Shown in pieces: positions 1-6,630 of a stretch of 9,581 nt of DNA. The first letter of the stretch is position 1; every line of letters begins with the position of its first letter. The DNA comes from Clostridiales bacterium (GTDB taxonomy: Bacteria; Bacillota; Clostridia; Oscillospirales; JAAYOS01): positions 1 to 9,581 of the forward strand of contig JAAYMG010000393.1 of assembly GCA_012521525.1 (NCBI GenBank), written 5' to 3'. The notes beneath the pieces were generated by a model. The model saw only the letters and a list, made by a program, of their open reading frames with translations. It made no database searches and was not told where the DNA came from. Position numbers and translations under genes: made by a program.

Positions 1-1
1 C

Positions 2-1729
2 AAGATCGCAAGCAAAGAGCTGAAGAGGGTAAAAATCGATCTCATACTTGAGGAAGAAGGATTCGAAGCGCTTGGCATGGCAGATGAAACGGGGCTGCTT
101 GCCGGAAAAGGCGAGACGACCAATGTTTCGGGCGAAGAGTTCTTTATCAGGTGTAAGGAGACAGGCAAGCCGTTTATCAGCGACATAACCGTTTCGAACG
201 GAAAAGCCCTGGTAACGGTAGCCGTTCCTTACTTCGAGAATGAGACGTTCATGGGTGTCATGTTTTCGGTACAGCGTGCCGAGTTCCTGAGTGATGTAAT
301 ATCGACACTGCGTATGGGAGAGAGCGGCAGTGCCTATATTGTTGACAGTTACGGAAACATAGTCGCTCACGATAACATTTCACTTGTCAGGTCGCAATAC
401 AACCCGATAATAGCCGCGGAGACCGACAGAAGCATGGCGCAGTTTGCGGATATGATCCAAAAAGCTCTGCAGGGAGATTACAGTGCAAAGTTCTTCAACA
501 ACAACGACACCGATCTTGTCACCGCATCCGCGAAAATATCCGGTACAAAGGACTGGGTGCTCTTCCTTTCTGCTGACAGCAATGAGTATACCAGTATCCT
601 TAGAACAAGCATAGTAATTGTTTCGGGTGCGACTGCAGCCCTTCTTGTATTTGCTTTCATAATAGCATCGATCATCGCGAACAGTCTTGCGAAGCCGATC
701 AGGAAGCTTGAGGAAGCGGCAAGGCAAATGGCTGATGGTGACCTGAGCGTAAACATTTCCAGCAAGGGCAGGGATGAAGTAGCTCAGCTGGCCCAGTCCA
801 TGCGGAACATGCAGGCAAATCTCCTGCTCTATGTCAGTGAGATCAGGCGTTGCCTGTCCGCTCTTGCCAAAGGGGATCTGACAGTATCGGTAGAAACCGA
901 GTTCAAGGGTGACTTCAACGAGATCCGCGACTCTATTGAGACCATAATAAATTCCCTCAATGAGTCGATTTCCGAAGTCAAGGTCGCAGCCGAGCAGATA
1001 GCCGCAAGTTCCGAACAGGTAGCAAGCGGCGCCCAGACTCTTGCATCGGGTACTGCCGAGCAGGCGTCGACGATAGAAGAGATATCCGCGATGATCCAGG
1101 AGATCGAAAGCGAAGCCACGAAGACCGCCGAAAACACTGTCATGGCCGAGAAGAAGACCAGGGAAGCGGTCGAAGAGATCGAGGCTTGCAACAGAGACAT
1201 GAGTTCGCTGTCTGATGCGATGGACGAGATTTCACGTGCTACGAACGACATCAGCAAGATCATAAAGACTATTGAAGATATCGCATTCCAGACTAACATC
1301 CTTGCACTGAACGCAGCCGTTGAGGCCGCCAGGGCGGGAGAGGCAGGCAAGGGATTCGCCGTTGTGGCCGATGAGGTACGCAACCTTGCTTCCAAGAGCG
1401 CTGAAGCCGCAAAGAATACCACCCTGCTTATCGACAGCACCGTCAACGCAGTCCTGAACGGCACGACGATCACAGACAAGACCGCAACTTCACTGGGCAA
1501 AGTGGTCGCGGACGTGAAGGAAATGGACGAAATCATCAGGGAGATAGCGGTTGCGGCGGAAGGACAGGCAAGGTCGGTCGAACAGGTCAACTCCGGCGTG
1601 GAGCAAATCTCGGCGGTAGTTCAGACCAACTCCGCAACCTCGGAACAGAGTGCGGCATCAAGCGAAGAGATGATGAAATACGCGCAAAACCTCAAGAAGC
1701 TTACGGAATATTTCAAGATCCGCAGATGA
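2..1729 (+). CDS. Methyl-accepting chemotaxis protein, 5' end outside window
   Basis: Transmembrane chemoreceptor that passes ligand binding in its extracytoplasmic sensor to the CheA/CheW array. The frame is open to the left edge, so the true start and first membrane helix lie outside; the ATG at 77 is internal. Visible in order: the distal part of a dCache-like sensor (pattern NVSGEEFF...GKPFISD...GESGSAYIVDSYGNIVAH, about 2-600); one hydrophobic helix (about 608-685); a HAMP domain beginning AKPIRKLEEAA and containing the GDLSV motif, followed by a second HAMP-like segment (LAKGDLTVSVETEFKGDF, about 860-940); then a long coiled-coil signalling domain with the hallmark hairpin tip (FQTNILALNAAVEAARAGEA, then KGFAVVADEVRNLA, about 1286-1390). 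It ends KLTEYFKIRR with no CheR-binding pentapeptide. The ligand cannot be told. Stop TGA 1727-1729. Family assignment is secure; the dCache subtype is inferred from motif spacing. Confidence 0.97.
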   Translation, partial: KIASKELKRVKIDLILEEEGFEALGMADETGLLAGKGETTNVSGEEFFIRCKETGKPFISDITVSNGKALVTVAVPYFENETFMGVMFSVQRAEFLSDVISTLRMGESGSAYIVDSYGNIVAHDNISLVRSQYNPIIAAETDRSMAQFADMIQKALQGDYSAKFFNNNDTDLVTASAKISGTKDWVLFLSADSNEYTSILRTSIVIVSGATAALLVFAFIIASIIANSLAKPIRKLEEAARQMADGDLSVNISSKGRDEVAQLAQSMRNMQANLLLYVSEIRRCLSALAKGDLTVSVETEFKGDFNEIRDSIETIINSLNESISEVKVAAEQIAASSEQVASGAQTLASGTAEQASTIEEISAMIQEIESEATKTAENTVMAEKKTREAVEEIEACNRDMSSLSDAMDEISRATNDISKIIKTIEDIAFQTNILALNAAVEAARAGEAGKGFAVVADEVRNLASKSAEAAKNTTLLIDSTVNAVLNGTTITDKTATSLGKVVADVKEMDEIIREIAVAAEGQARSVEQVNSGVEQISAVVQTNSATSEQSAASSEEMMKYAQNLKKLTEYFKIRR

Positions 1730-1765
1730 CATCCGCAACGTTGGATTTAGTATCTGTCAGGCAAC

Positions 1766-1796
1766 CGTCCGAACCGGACGAAGGATCAGGTTCGGA
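1766..1796 (+). other. Two mutually exclusive hairpins after the chemoreceptor gene
   Basis: CGTCCG (1766-1771) pairs perfectly with CGGACG (1775-1780) around a 3-base loop. The overlapping TCCGAACC (1768-1775) instead pairs perfectly with GGTTCGGA (1789-1796) around a 13-base loop. The two stems share bases, so only one can form at a time. No T-tract follows. This could be a 3'-end structure of the chemoreceptor mRNA or part of a small regulatory RNA; function is not known. Confidence 0.4.
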
Positions 1797-1889
1797 AGGC
1801 TCATGGGCAGAAAGGCTGGCTCATGAGGCATACCGGCAGGCTCCTGAGGTTTACATAAGAATAGATTTTCCTGAGTATGATAATTTTGG

Positions 1890-1927
1890 ACGGCCGCAGT
1901 TTGCTATTGATTGCGGCTGTCTCCTTT
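1890..1927 (+). terminator. Probable terminator of the chemoreceptor transcript
   Basis: ACGGCCGCA (1890-1898) can pair with TGCGGCTGT (1912-1920), a 9-bp stem with one G-U pair, and the downstream run CTCCTTTT is T-rich but short. It lies between the chemoreceptor stop and the lepA promoter, where a terminator is expected. The weak T-tract and 13-base loop keep confidence moderate. Confidence 0.45.
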
Positions 1928-1986
1928 TGCACATGTCTATAATTTGGATGTGTGTAGGTTATAGCCAAATGACATCAGTCAGTACC

Positions 1987-2016
1987 TTTTCAAAGATATT
2001 TTCAATATGTTATAAT
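1987..2016 (+). promoter_or_regulatory. Probable lepA promoter
   Basis: A perfect -10 box TATAAT (2011-2016) lies 18 bp downstream of TTTTCA (1987-1992), a four-of-six match to TTGACA. The predicted transcript would start near 2023 and leave about 30 bases before the TTG start, with GGAGG at 2041-2045 in between. A -35 at TTTCAA (1988-1993) with a 17-bp spacer is an alternative reading. The AT-rich context supports a real promoter. Confidence 0.55.
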
Positions 2017-2052
2017 TATTTTATAAAACCCCAGTCGGGTGGAGGAAGAAGC

Positions 2053-3858
2053 TTGCAGGATATTAGTAAGATAAGGAATTTTTCGATCATTGCTCATATC
2101 GATCACGGCAAGTCCACACTGGCGGACAGGCTTCTTGAACTGTGCCATGCCGTGGATGAAAGGGAAAAAGAAGACCGGATACTTGACAATATGGATCTGG
2201 AGAGGGAGCGGGGGATCACAATAAAGGCCCGCGCCGTTAAATTGAATTATAAAGCTGCGGACGGAGAGGACTATATCCTCAACCTCATTGACACGCCGGG
2301 CCATGTCGACTTCAATTACGAAGTCAGCCGCTCATTGGCAGCCTGCGAAGGTGCGCTGCTGGTTGTCGATGCCGCCCAGGGGATAGAGGCTCAGACACTT
2401 GCAAACACCTATCTTGCGATCGACGCGGGACTTGAGGTGCTGCCCGTTATAAACAAAATAGACCTTGCATCCGCAGACCCTGAAAGGACTGCGCGTGAGA
2501 TAGAAGACATCATCGGGATCCCGGCAGAAGACGCGCCCAGGATCTCAGCCAAAAACGGCATAAACGTCGAAAGCGTGCTTGAATACATCGTCAACAACAT
2601 TCCGGCGCCAAAAGGGGACCCTGGGGCACCGCTGAAGGCGTTGATTTTCGACAGCCAGTACGACTCATATAAAGGGGTAATAGTATATATCCGCGTATTC
2701 GACGGGGTCCTGCGCGAAGGCGATTTGGTGCGGATGATGGCTACGGGCGCGGAATACGAAGTGGTTGAGGTCGGCTACCTCAAGCCGCTGGGCATGGAGA
2801 AAAGCGGAGAGCTCGCACCGGGAGAAGTAGGTTATTTCACCGCATCCATAAAGAACGTTCAGGACACACGGGTCGGTGATACCGTAACGCATGTCGAAAA
2901 TCCGACACCGCAGGCCCTTCCGGGATACCGCAAGGTCCAGCCCATGGTATTTTCCGGCATATATCCTTCGGACGGGGCAAAGTATCCCGACCTTCGGGAT
3001 GCGCTTGAGAAACTCCGCCTCAACGACGCTTCACTGACATTTGAGCCGGAAAACTCCGTTGCGCTCGGTTATGGGTTCCGCTGCGGTTTCCTTGGCCTTC
3101 TTCATATGGAGGTCATCCAGGAACGTCTGGAAAGGGAGTTCAACCTGGACCTGATAACCACAGCGCCCAGCGTTGTGTATAAGGTTCGATACACCGACGG
3201 CCATGAAGAGATGATCGACAACCCGCTCAAGTTCCCCGACGCCACGGTGCTCGATAGCGCCGCGGAGCCGTTTGTTTCGGCGAAAATACTGGTCCCTTCC
3301 GGGTACACCGGCAATATAATGGAGCTGTGCCAGGAACGCCGCGGGATCTTCAAGGACATGAAATATATCGATACCGACCGGGTAGAGCTTCACTATGAGC
3401 TCCCGCTAAATGAGATTATATACGATTTCTTCGATGCGCTTAAGTCAAGGACAAGGGGCTATGCATCCCTCGACTATGAGCTGCTGGATTATCGCGAAAG
3501 CGACCTTGTCAAGCTTGATGTCCTTCTCAACGGCGAGGTAGTCGACGCGCTGAGCTTCATCGTACACAGGGATAAGGCTTATGCGCGCGGCCGCAAGATC
3601 ACGGAAAAGCTCAAAGAAAACATACCGCGCCAGCTTTTTGAGATCCCTATCCAGGCAGCGATAGGGTCAAGGATCATTGCCCGCGAAACCGTCAAAGCGC
3701 TGAGGAAAGACGTGCTTGCCAAGTGCTACGGCGGTGACATCACGAGAAAAAAGAAGCTGCTTGAAAAGCAGAAGGAAGGCAAGAAGCGGATGCGCTCCCT
3801 CGGAAGCGTCGATGTCCCGCAGGAGGCGTTCATGGCGGTGCTCAAGCTTGATGATTAG
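2053..3858 (+). CDS. lepA: Elongation factor 4 (LepA), back-translocating ribosomal GTPase
   Basis: Ribosome-associated translational GTPase of the EF-G family, acting in the cytoplasm on translation and ribosome function. The chosen start is TTG 2053, preceded by GGAGG (2041-2045) at 7-base spacing; it gives 601 residues, the normal family length, and begins QDISKIRNFSIIAHIDHGKS as LepA should. G motifs are all present: AHIDHGKST (residues 14-22), RGIT in switch I (53-56), DTPGH (80-84), NKID (134-137) and SAK (165-167). EF-G-like middle domains follow (FRCGFLGLLHMEVIQERL), then the LepA-specific C-terminal domain (CYGGDITRKKKLLEKQKEG, RMRSLG near the end). It has its own promoter and lies 224 bp upstream of hemW. 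An in-frame ATG at 1726 would give 710 residues and is rejected. Confidence 0.97.
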   Translation: MQDISKIRNFSIIAHIDHGKSTLADRLLELCHAVDEREKEDRILDNMDLERERGITIKARAVKLNYKAADGEDYILNLIDTPGHVDFNYEVSRSLAACEGALLVVDAAQGIEAQTLANTYLAIDAGLEVLPVINKIDLASADPERTAREIEDIIGIPAEDAPRISAKNGINVESVLEYIVNNIPAPKGDPGAPLKALIFDSQYDSYKGVIVYIRVFDGVLREGDLVRMMATGAEYEVVEVGYLKPLGMEKSGELAPGEVGYFTASIKNVQDTRVGDTVTHVENPTPQALPGYRKVQPMVFSGIYPSDGAKYPDLRDALEKLRLNDASLTFEPENSVALGYGFRCGFLGLLHMEVIQERLEREFNLDLITTAPSVVYKVRYTDGHEEMIDNPLKFPDATVLDSAAEPFVSAKILVPSGYTGNIMELCQERRGIFKDMKYIDTDRVELHYELPLNEIIYDFFDALKSRTRGYASLDYELLDYRESDLVKLDVLLNGEVVDALSFIVHRDKAYARGRKITEKLKENIPRQLFEIPIQAAIGSRIIARETVKALRKDVLAKCYGGDITRKKKLLEKQKEGKKRMRSLGSVDVPQEAFMAVLKLDD

Positions 3859-3862
3859 CGTG

Positions 3863-3905
3863 GACGATGGTGATCATCGTCGGACGTTGATCATCATCGT
3901 CGGAC
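3863..3905 (+). repeat. Imperfect 20-bp tandem duplication forming a long hairpin after lepA
   Basis: Two adjacent 20-base units (3866-3885 and 3886-3905) agree at 16 positions and share CATCGTCGGAC exactly (3875-3885, 3895-3905). GACGATGGTGATC (3863-3875) can pair with GATCATCATCGTC (3889-3901) as a 13-bp stem with one G-U pair; a smaller alternative hairpin joins GACGATG (3863-3869) to CATCGTC (3875-3881). It starts five bases after the lepA stop. There is no T-tract, so it is not a standard intrinsic terminator; it could protect the 3' end or attenuate read-through into hemW. Confidence 0.55.
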
Positions 3906-3944
3906 AGTCATCTTGGAAATCAGCAGCGGGGAAACAGACCGGAA

Positions 3945-3967
3945 GCCTGACAGGCAAGGTTTCTTTT
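3945..3967 (+). terminator. Weak terminator-like hairpin between lepA and hemW
   Basis: GCCT (3945-3948) pairs with AGGC (3952-3955) around GAC, followed after five bases by TTTCTTTT (3960-3967). The stem is only 4 bp and the run is interrupted, so this is a weak candidate and partial read-through to hemW would be expected. Confidence 0.2.
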
Positions 3968-4033
3968 AAGCCATTGCTATGGCAAATAAAAGGCTGAGCA
4001 AACGGCCAAGCAGTTATCGATCCGGTCATCTAT

Positions 4034-4061
4034 ATTAAACGGGCAGCATTAAACAGGCAGC
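4034..4061 (+). repeat. 14-bp tandem repeat upstream of hemW
   Basis: Two directly adjacent copies, ATTAAACGGGCAGC (4034-4047) and ATTAAACAGGCAGC (4048-4061), differ at one base. They lie 22 bp before the hemW start codon. They may be a simple slippage product or a pair of protein binding sites. Confidence 0.6.
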
Positions 4062-4070
4062 TATGTCGGG

Positions 4071-4079
4071 TGATATAAT
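4071..4079 (+). promoter_or_regulatory. Extended -10 box next to the hemW start codon
   Basis: TGATATAAT is a perfect extended -10 element (TG-n-TATAAT), ending three bases before the ATG at 4083. No good -35 is visible (TTAAAC at 4049-4054 with a 19-bp spacer is the best). Transcription from it would begin at or just after the start codon, giving a leaderless or truncated message. It overlaps GGTGAT (4069-4074), which matches the distal part of a Shine-Dalgarno sequence at 8-base spacing, so the same bases could instead serve as the ribosome binding site. Confidence 0.3.
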
Positions 4080-4082
4080 ATA

Positions 4083-5276
4083 ATGTCAAAGAGAAAAGAA
4101 AGAATCAGAATAGGGCAGGGGCCGCGTATTTACAGGAAAGCGTCGGCGGAGCAGCCGGAGAAGCTTCCCGGACTATATTTGCATATACCTTTCTGCAGGA
4201 GAAAGTGCGATTACTGTGACTTTTATTCGGTTGCTGCCACCGACGACAAAGCAAGGCAATATACCCAGGCGCTGATCGCCCATCTGGAAGAAGCGGCCGG
4301 GATAGTTCATTCCCAGATAGAGACTGTTTACATAGGCGGAGGAACGCCGGCAATGCTGGGAATAAAGAACCTGTCGCTGCTGCTGGGAACAGTGAGGAAG
4401 CTTTTCAAGCTGGCCGCAAATCCCGAGATAACTGTTGAACTCAACCCCGAATCTACCGACAAGGCGCTGCTGAAGTCTTTGAAAAAGGCAGGGTGCAACA
4501 GGATCTCGATAGGGATACAGTCGGCCGTGGACGACGAACTCAAACGTCTTGGGCGCCTGCACAGCTTTGAGGACGCAAAAAAGGCATTCAAAATTGCAAG
4601 GGAAGTCGGTTTTAAGAACATAAGCGTTGACCTAATGTACGGGATAGAAGGGCAGACTGCGGACAGCCTTGCTTACAGCCTTAGCGAAATTTTGAGCCTC
4701 GATCCGGAACACATATCATGCTATGGATTGAAGGTAGAAGAAAACACTCCGCTGTGGCGCCGCAGGGAAAAGGCAGAACTCCCCGACGATGACGCCCAGG
4801 CCGTATTTTATGAGACGGTGTGTGAGACTTTAGGGCGCGCAGGATATACACACTACGAAATATCCAACTTTGCAAAGCCCGGGTACGCATCGCGACACAA
4901 CCTCAAGTACTGGAGGCTCGAACCATACCTGGGTTTCGGCCCGGGGGCACACTCTGACTTCGGCAGCAGGAGATTCTCATATGTGCGCTCCGTGGACGCA
5001 TATATTGAAGGCATCAAAAACGGCGGGGAAATCATCGATTACATGGAAGACGTTCCGCAAAAGGAACGTGCCGCGGAATATCTTATGCTAAGGTTGCGGT
5101 TGTCTGAGGGTTTTGCCCCGTCGGAGTATATGCGATTGTTTTCGAAAAACTTTGAGCCGATAGAGGCAAAACTCCGCGAATACGAAGAACAGGGATTGGC
5201 CAGATATGACGGGCGATGGGCGCTGACAACTAAGGGGTTTCTGCTTTCAAATTCAATAATTTCTTCGCTGATATGA
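4083..5276 (+). CDS. hemW: Radical SAM heme chaperone HemW (HemN-like)
   Basis: HemW-family radical SAM protein, thought to bind heme and deliver it to respiratory enzymes; the family was long annotated as oxygen-independent coproporphyrinogen III oxidase. The [4Fe-4S] motif is C38-x3-C42-x2-C45 followed by D-F47; the phenylalanine where true HemN has a fourth cysteine points to HemW. Other family features: LYLHIPFC (31-38), YIGGGTP (83-89), ELNPES, SIGIQS, VDLMYGIEGQT, and HNLKYWRLEPYLGFGPGAHS, with a winged-helix-like C-terminus. Length 397 is slightly long because of a basic leader of about 27 residues (SKRKERIRIGQGPRIYRK) before LPGLYLHIPFC. Start ATG is supported only by a weak GGTGAT; no in-frame ATG or GTG lies between it and the cluster motif. 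Follows lepA as in many Firmicutes. Confidence 0.93.
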   Translation: MSKRKERIRIGQGPRIYRKASAEQPEKLPGLYLHIPFCRRKCDYCDFYSVAATDDKARQYTQALIAHLEEAAGIVHSQIETVYIGGGTPAMLGIKNLSLLLGTVRKLFKLAANPEITVELNPESTDKALLKSLKKAGCNRISIGIQSAVDDELKRLGRLHSFEDAKKAFKIAREVGFKNISVDLMYGIEGQTADSLAYSLSEILSLDPEHISCYGLKVEENTPLWRRREKAELPDDDAQAVFYETVCETLGRAGYTHYEISNFAKPGYASRHNLKYWRLEPYLGFGPGAHSDFGSRRFSYVRSVDAYIEGIKNGGEIIDYMEDVPQKERAAEYLMLRLRLSEGFAPSEYMRLFSKNFEPIEAKLREYEEQGLARYDGRWALTTKGFLLSNSIISSLI

Positions 5277-5319
5277 CCCGGGTCCTATTGCTGCTGCATA
5301 ATAACACGAGTCATTAACA

Positions 5320-5347
5320 TTCAATAACAACTTAACATACATATAAC
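5320..5347 (+). promoter_or_regulatory. Possible promoter upstream of the DUF3810 gene
   Basis: TATAAC (5342-5347, five of six to consensus) lies 16 bp after TTCAAT (5320-5325, three of six) in an AT-rich stretch of the 160-bp hemW-DUF3810 gap. No convincing terminator follows hemW, so read-through is also possible. Weak call. Confidence 0.25.
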
Positions 5348-5436
5348 AAATAGAAATTATGCTGGAGATTTGTTTCATATAGATGAAAGAAGGGAAACAA
5401 CGCCAAATATCATGACATAGTGAGGGGTGTGCGGTT

Positions 5437-6573
5437 ATGGAAAAGAATGAGCTTAAGAAAAGCTTTGTTCGCATTATCATTGCAGTAGTCCTGGTATTGC
5501 TGCCCGCTTTGGTGCACAATATAGCTTCGGCCGCATGGATATCGAGCTCTTTCAAGCCCGTTTCGCGGTATGCTTCAAGAGCGCTGTCGACCCTCTCCGG
5601 ACTGTTTCCCTTTTCACTGGCGGAGATATTATTGTACCTGCTGATATTAGGTACTCTTTTCTACATAATCTTTACGATAGTCACTGTCATAAGAAGAAAG
5701 AAGCCTGCCGTCCAACTCCTGAGCTGCGTCTCCAGGATCGCACTCACGGCATGCTGCCTGGTTTTTGTTTTCAACATGTTATGGGGGCTCAACTATTTTT
5801 CTCTCTCTTTGGCAGAGGAGCTTAACATGGATGTCGGCCGCTACTCTGTTGAAGCCCTGAGCCTTACGACCGCCAGTTTTGTTGAAGAGCTGAATGCCAT
5901 TGCGGGTGAGGTCCCGAGGGATCACAACGGTGTAAGCAGCTATGGGGATTTTAAAGAACTATCGGCCAAGGCGGCAGACGGATGGGACAATCTGGTCAGA
6001 TCTAGCGGCGCTTTTAGGAATGTGCGGGTATCAAGACCGAAACCGCTTACCCCAATGGCGGGGGAATTTATGTCCCGCACCGGAATAACGGGTATCTACA
6101 TACCATTCACCGGAGAAGCAAATATAAATGCTGGGGTCCCCGACTCTTCGATCCCGTTTACCATGATGCATGAGCTTGCGCATTCGGCAGGCGTCGCGCC
6201 AGAGAACGAAGCAAACTTTGCCGCGTTTTTGGCATGCAGGGAAAGTCCTCACCCCGAATTCAGGTATTCCGGTTATCTCAGCGCCTTCATTTACAGTTAT
6301 AACGCCCTTTACAAGGAAGACGCGGAGGTTGCAAGGGAATTACTGAACAGGCTGGATGAACGGGTGTTGGCGGACATACGGTACAGATCTGAATATTGGA
6401 AGAAGTATGAGGGCGAGTTGCAGAATGTAGGGACAAAAGTTAATAATACATACTTGATGGCGATGAGGCAGACCAGCGGCGTAAAGAGTTACGGAATGGT
6501 TGTGGATCTGCTCATAGCTGATTATGTGGCGCGCAACGGGAATCCTGATGTGGATATTGAGCCCGTATATTAA
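5437..6573 (+). CDS. DUF3810 family membrane protein, putative zinc metallopeptidase
   Basis: A 378-residue membrane protein matching what I know of the DUF3810 family. Three hydrophobic helices are visible at about residues 10-30, 60-85 and 97-118. A basic loop RRKK (86-89) between the second and third predicts that the N-terminus is cytoplasmic and that the long C-terminal domain lies outside. That domain carries MMHELAHSAGVAPENEANF: H245-E246-x2-H249 is a zinc-peptidase motif, and E258 in EAN is a plausible third metal ligand. ITGIYIPFTGEANINAG precedes it, as expected for an active-site strand. ATG 5437 has GAGGGGTG (5422-5429) at 7 bases. Substrate and physiological role are unknown; protease activity is inferred from the motif. 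It lies between hemW and glpK, 57 bp before the latter, with no pathway link evident. Confidence 0.85.
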   Translation: MEKNELKKSFVRIIIAVVLVLLPALVHNIASAAWISSSFKPVSRYASRALSTLSGLFPFSLAEILLYLLILGTLFYIIFTIVTVIRRKKPAVQLLSCVSRIALTACCLVFVFNMLWGLNYFSLSLAEELNMDVGRYSVEALSLTTASFVEELNAIAGEVPRDHNGVSSYGDFKELSAKAADGWDNLVRSSGAFRNVRVSRPKPLTPMAGEFMSRTGITGIYIPFTGEANINAGVPDSSIPFTMMHELAHSAGVAPENEANFAAFLACRESPHPEFRYSGYLSAFIYSYNALYKEDAEVARELLNRLDERVLADIRYRSEYWKKYEGELQNVGTKVNNTYLMAMRQTSGVKSYGMVVDLLIADYVARNGNPDVDIEPVY

Positions 6574-6600
6574 AATCGTGTATTATCAATCGCATATATT
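6571..6600 (+). promoter_or_regulatory. Possible glpK promoter overlapping the upstream stop codon
   Basis: TATATT (6595-6600, five of six) lies 18 bp after TTAAAA (6571-6576, four of six), which begins at the stop codon of the DUF3810 gene. Predicted start near 6607, before GGGAGG (6617-6622). The boxes are imperfect, and co-transcription with the upstream gene is the alternative. Confidence 0.3.
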
Positions 6601-6630
6601 ACCTGAAGTGATATCCGGGAGGTGCGAAAA

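Larger units (their letters stand above)
1730..2052. other. Intergenic region between chemoreceptor and lepA
   Basis: A 323-bp stretch with no supported gene. It happens to be open in the lepA frame from an ATG at 1726 that overlaps the chemoreceptor stop, but the encoded 109 residues resemble no LepA N-terminus and the frame runs through a terminator-like hairpin and a promoter. It holds, in order, two competing hairpins (1766-1796), a short direct repeat GGCTCATG (1798-1805 and 1818-1825), a probable terminator (1890-1927), a promoter (1987-2016) and the lepA ribosome binding site (2041-2045). The second half is much more AT-rich than the first. Confidence 0.7.

Noticed and set aside
829..1590. 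A 253-codon open frame on the minus strand.
   Set aside because: Fully antisense to the chemoreceptor signalling domain, low-complexity serine and alanine-rich product, no ribosome binding site or family match; a shadow of the regular codon pattern.
1763..1770. AACCGTCC after the chemoreceptor gene resembles the transposase-linked repeat core AACCGTCCCC.
   Set aside because: Only eight bases match, flanks differ and such a match is expected by chance fairly often in a window of this size.
1783..1800. TCAGGTTCGGAAGG resembles the conserved loop motif of bacterial signal recognition particle RNA.
   Set aside because: The expected continuation (AAGCAGC) and the long pairing helix around it are missing, and the motif is explained by the local hairpin.
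3925..3960. GGAAGCCTGACAGGC recalls the 3' part of a cobalamin riboswitch.
   Set aside because: No B12-box, no preceding core elements and too short; probably chance.
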